NCBI GenBank assembly: GCA_008694505.1
Contig: VZDJ01000048.1
Location: forward strand, 62,001-126,000
Reading direction: 5' to 3'
Origin: Cyanoderma ruficeps
Taxonomy: Eukaryota; Chordata; Aves; Passeriformes; Timaliidae
Length of the DNA: 64,000 bases
The notes under the pieces were generated by a model. That model worked only from the letters and a program-made list of their open reading frames with translations. It was not told the origin of the DNA and ran no database searches. The translations under genes and the position numbers were made by a program. Positions 51,201 to 60,200 of this stretch are shown piece after piece. Every line of letters begins with the position of its first letter. Position 1 is the stretch's first letter.

Positions 51201-54200
51201 GGCACCTACTTTATCCATCACGAGGAAATAGTGTACCTATGCCCTTACCCTACAGGCACATCCTTTCTCAAGGCAGGGGCAAATGTAAATGTGTTCAGTA
51301 TAACTTTGGGTATTGTGGGCCTATCTAGTCAAGCCTTCAGGTCATGCTGAGTAAAGGTACTCTTGCTTTTTAACTCCCAAGTGATATCTGCGAGCCCTTT
51401 GCATTTGTCCTAAATAGCCTTTTGTGTCAAATAGCAGAAGATGCTCCTGTTTAAACAGCTACATCCTGCCACCCTTTCTCTATACAGTCAGGAAAATCAC
51501 ATTCTTGCAGAACTGGGTGCAAGGTTTTTCCACCTACTCTGGGGAGTTGGCTACCTAGCAGGTTGAAGAAATACAGGTAAGTAGGGGAGTGTACCTTCTT
51601 TACAAGCAGCCATGGCTCAAGGGGTTGTTTAGGTTTATGCATTTAATAGTGATGGCAGAACAGGTATAAACATGTTGGGAATAGAAGCCACTGCTTTGCA
51701 TGCATGCTCCATGCTGGGCAGGAGCATGCCCTTCCCACTCAGTTCTTGACTCCTGTGCTAATGTATATTTTCTTCTATTCCATTTGCAGTTACTGCTAGG
51801 TTTTCAGTGGCACATTAAGTTTTGTGATATTTAAAAATAGTGTTCCTTGTGTATTTTGAAGCCTTTCTGTAATTAAAATAAATACTGCATTAGATGCCTG
51901 ATAGCATGCTCAGCTAAGCAGTAAGCAAAGAAAATACCTCTCAGTGAATGTACTCTGTAATTGAGCAAGTTTCCTGTGCAGTTCCTTTAGCTAAGTCACT
52001 TTCCTGTTCTTTTCCAATGTTATCCAAAATAAATTTTGTTCTTTTACAGTGTTATCCAAGATAAATTTTGTGGTATCATCAACATTTCTGTGGAAGGACT
52101 GCATGATGTTATGACTGAAGATTCTGAAACGGGAACATACAAAGAGTAAGCGGAAAATCTAATTTAAACTGGGTTTTAACAGTAGCAGTACTGTCTTACA
52201 TGAAATGTTTTCATTTGAAAAATCTGTAGGCAGTTAAGACATGCTTGTTACAGTTCTGTTTTCTCAAGAGTGAGTGTTTTAGGAAGACAGGAAATTTTTT
52301 ATCTTAAAAGAAAATATTTGCAGTGGAGAAAGGGCTTAAAATGACATAGAATTTTATATTGTTCATTTAGTTATCTACTAAATGATGTCTTAAAACATCC
52401 GTATGATTAGAGTTGCTTTTTGCTTACTTGACTGTTATATCTAAACCTTCAATACAAGCTTGTGTGTTGATAGGGACCATCCTAGCTCAGAGGTAGCTCA
52501 GAGTTTGAGTGTGACATGAACCTCATGTGAGTTTACCTAGTGTGCAATATTTCATAGCCTGGTGAACTTGAAAGTGTATCCCACAAGGACAGTTCTCCAG
52601 TTGTTCCATGTAACACATGCTACAGGATATATCTCAAAAGACAGTTTCCAGAGCTAGAAGCAAGAGCTTGCTTGTGTCAGGAATGTGGGTGTTGGAGGTG
52701 TCCAGAGTGCCCTGCCACCCAGCCCCACACTCATTCATCTCCTGATGGCTCCCTGATTACTGCTTGTAGTCCATGAAAGCTGGGGGAAAAAAAACAAAAC
52801 CAACCTAATGAATAGTAAGATATTTTTTTGGACAGAGATCCTAATGTCATTTTTATCTCTGTAATGATTACTTACTTTTAGAATGAAGAGCTGTAAGACA
52901 TGAAAAACAGGTGCTATGCAGGATATTCTTACAGACACTATATGCTAATAACAGAACTCGCTGATGCTCTGATGCTAAGAATCAAGCATTTTCTTTCAGA
53001 TCACAACATGGTGATGGAACAGACTGTATCTGAGCTAATTAATTAACTGCTTAAGGGAATGTTGGCTGCCACTGAAACTAGGTGGTACAGAGCAGCCAGA
53101 ATGCAATCTATTAAGTTGTTCTCAACTTAGAACAGGTGATAGGCACACAACTGTATGTTGAGAGCAGTCCACACTCACACTGGGCCTGAACTATGCCTAA
53201 GAATTGCTCCCCAAAGTGCTTCCCACCAAACTCTCAGTAAAGAAGAGGTAGCTCCAAAGTCTGGGAATATGCACAATATCTGGGACTGTGTTTTGTTTAC
53301 TGTTGGAGACAGCGTTGCAGAGTCCTTCTATTTCTAAATGTGTTGCTTTGCCAGCACTTGTTGAGAAGAGCTCTCACTGAGAAATAAATAAACTTTATCC
53401 TAGTTCATTTCATATTTTAAGCCTGAAGGCTTGTAGAACTTGTCACTAGTTTTCCAAACTCTGGGCATTGCTTTTACTTCATAAAATACAGCCACACTGA
53501 ACCAAGGTCATATTTATGTTGACAGCTTCTGAAAGAGATGTTTGAAAGCTTTTGATGTTTACATAATATATTTTGACATCATTTGGAAGTAAAGTGAGAG
53601 CAGTCATCTGAAATCATGTGCATTGTTGTGGCTCTCCAGACTGAAGAAGAATGGCCTAAGCCCAAATTGGTTCAGAAAAAAGATAATGTTTAGTCCACTG
53701 ATTATCATATTAGCTAATTATTGTAATGCAGGAATAAAATTATGTGTGTGTCTAACACAGGAAAATCAAAGCTGAAACACTGTAAAACTTCAGCCATTGA
53801 AGGATGAAGAGAGGGTAAACAGGTACAGAGAAAATTGTAATGGTTAAACAGTGGCAGTGCCTTAAGTGGTTTAACCACTTTAAATGAATACATTTAAACT
53901 GGAATTTTAAAGAAACTGTTGTAGTTAGAACAGTGAGGTTTTGAAAGCAGTAAAAGCCTTGTCATTTTTTAGATTTATATTGGCTTTTATTCAGGTTGTG
54001 GAAATGTTTATACTGTCTTACAATACAGAGGGATTACACTCAGCCAGGTTTCCTAGAGTTCATATTTCACATTGTAGGGGTAATTACGAGAGAGCTTTAC
54101 AAACCTCAGATTTTCTGGAAAGGGGAGCATTCCACTGCTCTAGACTTGTTTCACCAATACTCAGATTTTTCCCAGTTTTATTGCCATCTCTTCTTTTATT

Positions 54201-57200
54201 CTCACCTCTCCTTGTGTTTGGACTTTTGTGGTATCTAAAATTTATGAAGGTCTGAAAAAAGGTAATTCAATCTTGTATGATTTGGCAATTGACATTTTTG
54301 TCTCCTTTTTCTTTTATAAGCTGAGATGCAAGCAGCCATTTGTGAGCAGATGGGATATGCAATTTTTGCTGTATTAGTTTGAAATAACTAGTCCCTTTAT
54401 TACAAATGACTTTTGTGTTAGTATTTGACCTTGCTTGCCATGCTGTTTAGCAAGTGTTTCATGGAGCTCTAAACACATGTTAATAGAAAACTAACTATGT
54501 AAACAGAGTAAGTCTGAACATTTTCATATAAAATCATAAAAAACCACATAAAATCACAACCTTTTTTCATTTTAGTAACATTAAAATGGGTTATTCATCT
54601 TAGTTGATGGAGCACTTCACATGCTAGTGGAATGCAGCAATTAAAAATGCCCAGTAGTGCAGGACTGAAAATGAACAATAATCTGCATCTGTCTTGGTGC
54701 TTTGTAATATGTGAATTATGTGGTGTTCTTGTCTTAAATCATACTTAAATCATGCATGGTGGCAAGTTGTCATCACCTGACAAAATTCCAGGAAAATATT
54801 TGATAAAGTGGTGAAATATTTGTCTACTGTTTCATCACAGAGCATGTAAAGTGAATGAAATACGTGTTTCCTATAGGATAGCTTCCATCACTGTTTTTAT
54901 AAAGTCCATTCAAACCATTTCAGCAGACAGGAAATCTTCTGACTTTTAAACTGTATTTTTTCTTCGTATTTTCTGGTTTTATACTTACTTCAAAAATAAA
55001 AGTTAAAAATATGGCTGTTATTTGCACATATGGGTACCTGCCAGTTGAGGTAGCAAAACAAAAAACGAGTTCAAAACCTTTGTTCAGTATCTTGCAGATT
55101 TTATTGTAGAACCAATAGCACTGTCCTTACTAGTTTTCAGGTCCTTTTGTCAAAGATCTCACAGAAAAACATGAATGCCATGAGACATCTTTGCACTCTT
55201 TGTATATGTGCCACTTTGACTTAGTATATGGTGCTTGTATTGCACTTTCTTGAAAAGAGTGGAAAATTTTTGTAAGGAACAGTAAGTTTTTCTGTATTTT
55301 TTTTAAAGCCACGTAGTCTGTTTTCTATGTGCACAAATGCATTTTAACCCACAACATAAGCTAAAATGTGGAGGATAACTGAGATTGTTACATGGGTAGA
55401 GGTGACAGAGGACATGCATTCAGGCTTCATTAGATTCACTGTTCTCAGAAAAAAAATTGTGACTAGATTGCTTGACTTTCAGCAAACTCCATATCTGTTC
55501 TGTGTTTTCAAGAGTGCTTTAAAATATTTTTGAACAATAATGTATGTTAAAACTGTTCTTATTCCCATTTTTAGCTGCATGTTAATGTCTCATTTTGAAG
55601 AGCCCAAGGCCACAGAAGATGAGGAACCTCCCACAGAACAAGACAGAAGGAAAAAAATGGTAAATTTTAGATCTGTTATTCAGTCATAGACTGGATTATG
55701 TGCTTCACTTCCGTCACACTAAATTCTTTTTAGATTTGGTTGATCTGTTATTCTTGGAAAATACGAGTTTTGAATCAAAAGAAGAAAATTTAATGCCAAA
55801 CCTTGCAACCACAACACTTCTGCTTGCCTTTTGCGTCTTGGTAACTGTTATCAAAATAAACATCATCTGTTCACACAATGTGGGCATTACAATACTAACA
55901 CAATATAGAAGGAATTTACTGAAGAAAGCAGAGAGCTGAACTTTATTGAAATATCATGGCAGGCCAAACGTCTCCTATTTAAAAGAACGAATATGCCTGC
56001 ATAGAATTTTTTTCTAGTGTAAAGATTAACTCTTACAAAGAAGCCAGTGTATACTTGTGTAACTTTTCTTTTAAATACTAATAAATATATAGGAATTTAT
56101 TTATAAAAGCAATTTAATATTTCTCTCTAAAAAAATGCAAAAGCCTTTCCATATTCTTCTGCTATTACAAATGCCTTAAGAGAAATTCCTAGTGTCTTGC
56201 ATTTTCAGATTTAAACAAAATGCCAAAATATCATTTGCTCTGGTCCTTAAAAATATATTACACAGTTCTATAGTTGTTACTCTTAAAAGCATCTCTAGAC
56301 TCTGTTAAATTTCATTCTTGTTTGTGGGCTTAAATTCTAGCTGTTTGTTGCAGAGTGATAGTATTTATTCTCAGTGATTTTGTATGATCTCTCAATATAG
56401 GTGTGTATATATATATACACACCTATATATATACACNATCGTTATCAGTAGAGATTGATATGTCTGTAGATCAACAGAGAGAGACATGTTTTGTTTGTTA
56501 ATCAGATTTAAAAAGCAAAGTAAATTTAAATCTACAATGCTTTTATGTTCTTAGTTTTTGAGTATACTCAGACAACATTGCTGTCTGGCTAAAGTTTTAA
56601 TAGCTTTGTGCCAGACCTTAATTTTTCTGTTGCAGGTTAACTTCAAAAGTTTGGCTATATGTTGAGGAATTTAGGCTTGTTATATTTGTAATGGACTACA
56701 TTCAGTGTGGTTTTGTCAGGCAGAATGAAAAGCAGGGCAGATGGAATTGTCTATATCATTAAATGACACAACACCAATATGTTGCTGATGAACACAGTTG
56801 CAGTCAGGGAACTGTTCTGGGGTCACATGCAATACAGCATTAATGGTCATTTGAGTAAAGATAAATGTGCTTTGATAAGGAGGAGCTTCATCAAATTAAT
56901 AACACCACATCAAAGGTCTTGGTTTACTTCCCCTGCATGTATCTTTCCTTACATATACCTTCCTTTGCATATCACTTTCCTTTTTTCCCTAAGGAATTGC
57001 TTGAGATTCGTTCCTCGTCTGCTCTTTGACATTAAGCTTAAATATGTTTTCAGCCTTTGTTTTCTTGGAAAGTTTACAGAGAATAAATTATCATACATGA
57101 ACGTCAAAGCTTCATTTTCATTTTGAATCTCATAGTCTAAATTTAACTATTTCCATGGTTGCCGTGTTTTCTAGATTCCTAAGCATTATGGAAGTTCTTT

Positions 57201-60200
57201 GTTTTTCTCCTTCCAAGCCTTATTTGTGAGAATAGCTGTCTATTTTAGTCTTCTCATTCTTATATTTAGTTAATTTTTCCTGATACATTTCTGACTTAAA
57301 CCTTCTACACTGTCATTTCTTCAGCTAACTTTAGTATACAGTGTATTCTTACTCTTTTTAATGTAATTTCTTGCAGCTGTGAAAGCAAGTGAACTGTAGT
57401 TGTTATGAATGTTTGCTATAAATTCATTCTCCATCCCAACTGAAATAGCTTGATATATTACTTACTTTGCAGATGGTGCGGAAATTGAGGCATGACACTT
57501 GGCTATTTATTTCAAAATTGTACAGGTCCTTCGGGTAGGTCACTAGTAGCAGAAGTGTCAGATAATAATCAGAATTGTTAATTGTTGCTTCAAAAGCCCA
57601 GCTAGCATTTTATTTTAGAAACTGGATTAAAAATAAAACATTACCTGGGCCCATTCCTACCTGTGTATGATGGAAATTTCTTCCTCTCTGGTTGGAGCAC
57701 CAGTGCACACACTCACATGAAAGTATAGTAGCTGATACCGCTGGTAAAGTAAAAGAGGTAATAAATATATAATGTAATAGGAAAATCAAGAACAACCTAA
57801 AGGGAATTAGCAAAACCTTTGAACTGTTTGTCTGCTTCAAGCCAGTGTTTACAACCACTGAGGTGGAAGATTAGTTTCTTCAATCCTGCCCCAAGGTGGT
57901 CACCTGTCTCCAGTTTCAAAATCAATTTGTAGAGTAACAAGATTGAAAAACTAGTCAAATCCAGGTCTGCACTGTGAGCATAAAACACATTTCAGTAATG
58001 TGTAGTTACTAGCCAAATTTTTGTTCCCTGTCTGTAGCTGCTTTGACTAAGAAGCTGTTAGAATTTACTAGTGAGCTTTTTTAACTGGAAAATAGATTTC
58101 TTTTGCGTTATCAGAATCAGGCACATTTCAATAAAATAGCCATGTCCACACAGCTAGGAACTCATCATACATATTTAATGTATAGTTCTTCGCCAACTGT
58201 GCTTACTGTTCTTCAAAACTTATGATTTTGTTTGCTTAGTCAGTGAAGACTGCATCTGTCTGTTGAATATTGTTGACAGACACATTATATCAAAAAAATT
58301 TTATTTGTTTTGTTAGTTCTGAATACAAGTTCCAAAAAAGTAGAGCAAAAGAAAATCAACTTCTTGTTGCAGGAATCTCTTTCATTTACTTGAAATACTT
58401 TTGATGTGACTATCTGAATGAAAACAAGTTAGTGTATTAACTCCTTAATTAAATCTGAAGACTCTTAAGTTGCATTTGACTTACAGATGGTAGATGATAC
58501 TTCTAGCAGCAAGCATTAATCATACTGCAGAAGTCTCTAATGGCTTCGAGTGCTACTGCTTTGAGTGGTGAGGCAGCCAGGGAGCAGTGAGATATGTCAG
58601 AGAAACAAATCTGTAGATACCAAGGTCAGTGAGAAAGGAAAGGGAGAAGGTGCTTCAGGTGCCAGAGCTGAGGTTCCCCTGCAGCCCCTGGTGCAGACTG
58701 TGGTGAGGCAGCTGTGCCCCTGCAGTCCATGGAGATCCCTGGGGATGCAGAGATCCACCTGCAGCCCATGGTGGAGCAGGTGGATGCCCAAAGGAGTCTG
58801 ACCCTGTGGGAAGCCCACAATGGAGCAGGCTCCTGTCAGCACCTGTGGCCAGCCATATGAAGAGAGGAGCCCACACGGGAACAGCTTGCTCCTGAAGAAC
58901 TGCACCCTAAGGGAAAAAAGAGATCCACACTGGAAGAGTTAGTGGAGGACTGCAGCCCATGGATGCACTCGTGGGAGAAGTTCACAGAGTACTGTCTCCT
59001 GTGGGTGGGGTCTCATGATGAAGCAGGGTAAGAGTGTGAGGAGAAAGGGGCACCACAGACAACATGTGATAAGCTGACTGCCATCCTCATTCCCCTGTCC
59101 CTCAAGCTGCTCCAGAGGAGGTAGAGAATTTAGGGTTAAAGTTGAGCCCTGGAATAGGGAAGGGGTTGGGGAAAGGTATTTTAAGATTGTTTCATTTCTC
59201 ATTACCCTACTCTGGTCTGGTTGGTGGTAAAATAATTTCTCTGAGTCAAACCTGTCTTGATCATGTGAGAAAGTGGTGAGTGATCTCTCCCTGTTCTTAC
59301 TTCAGTTCATAAGCCTTTCATTGTATTTTCTCTCTCCTGTCCCAGTTGTGGAGGGTATGGTCAGGGTCACAAGGATGACAACACTTATATTTAAATACCT
59401 GCTTTTCTGTGCAAAATTCCATAGAGTAATTTTATACATGACTATTAAGAGCTATAAACTTACAGAAACTAACTGTAAGTGCATTATATGTCCCAGTATA
59501 CAGTTTTAGGTGAACAAATGCAAATCATTCAGAAACTGGTAGATCCTTTGCTTGGCAAGGCAGGAAAAGAATGTCACTAATTTTGGCAAATATTGATTAG
59601 AGCAGTTGTGATTTAGAAATTTTGTTAGAAGAGTCTATTATATTCTAGAGATGCAAATTACATTTACTGGAAAAAAAAATACCCTCCTACAGAGTACCAA
59701 ACTGTTACTACAATTTCTTTCCCTTTCTAAAGAGTGTAATGGTAATAATAGGTAATAAAATTGAAAATAGCAATAGCCTTGAATAGCCTTGAAATAGCAG
59801 AAGAGTTTCCTGGCCTTCCTAGCATAAACACTAGTGTTGTTTGGGTTTCAGACTAAGATGAACAGATCATAGGTCTGCATTAATTGCCATTGATTTCAAC
59901 ATTCTACTTCTTTATGATGCAGCAAGTGCCAACTGTCCCCATCTCCCATCCCCTTATGTCTAGCTTGGTAGACTGAGGGACAAGTGTGGCATGACTGTCA
60001 GAGCCCTGAGCCTGCCCGTGTGTCTGCTGGCACTGAAATTAGCAACACATCCTCTGTCAATGTATCCTCTTTTACCTATTTTTGCTTTTATTGAAAGGCA
60101 GCTAATGTAGGAACATAGTGACAAATATCCTGTCCTTTCCTGCCCAAAAGAAAATTGTATAATCCAGCTGGATTTATGAGGTTTACAGGTATCAGTACTG

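Larger units (their letters stand above)
30938..52049 (+). other. IPO11: Giant IPO11 intron hosting LRRC70
   Basis: A 21.1-kb GT-AG intron. From left to right it holds about 6.3 kb of unassigned AT-rich sequence, an antisense LTR (37282-38726), 3.7 kb unassigned, LRRC70 with its 3'UTR (42509 to about 44880), 3.8 kb unassigned with a (GT)8 tract, a CR1 (48660-49185), an LTR (49845-50575) and 1.5 kb before exon 21. No LRRC70 promoter could be identified by eye. Confidence 0.8.

Noticed and set aside
53941..54255. 104-codon hydrophobic open frame
   Set aside because: It is intronic, AT-rich, has no recognisable domain, and a second overlapping frame of similar length exists, so it looks like chance.
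58565..59202. Overlapping open frames on both strands
   Set aside because: They fall within a degraded LTR-type repeat, and no recognisable protein family is seen.
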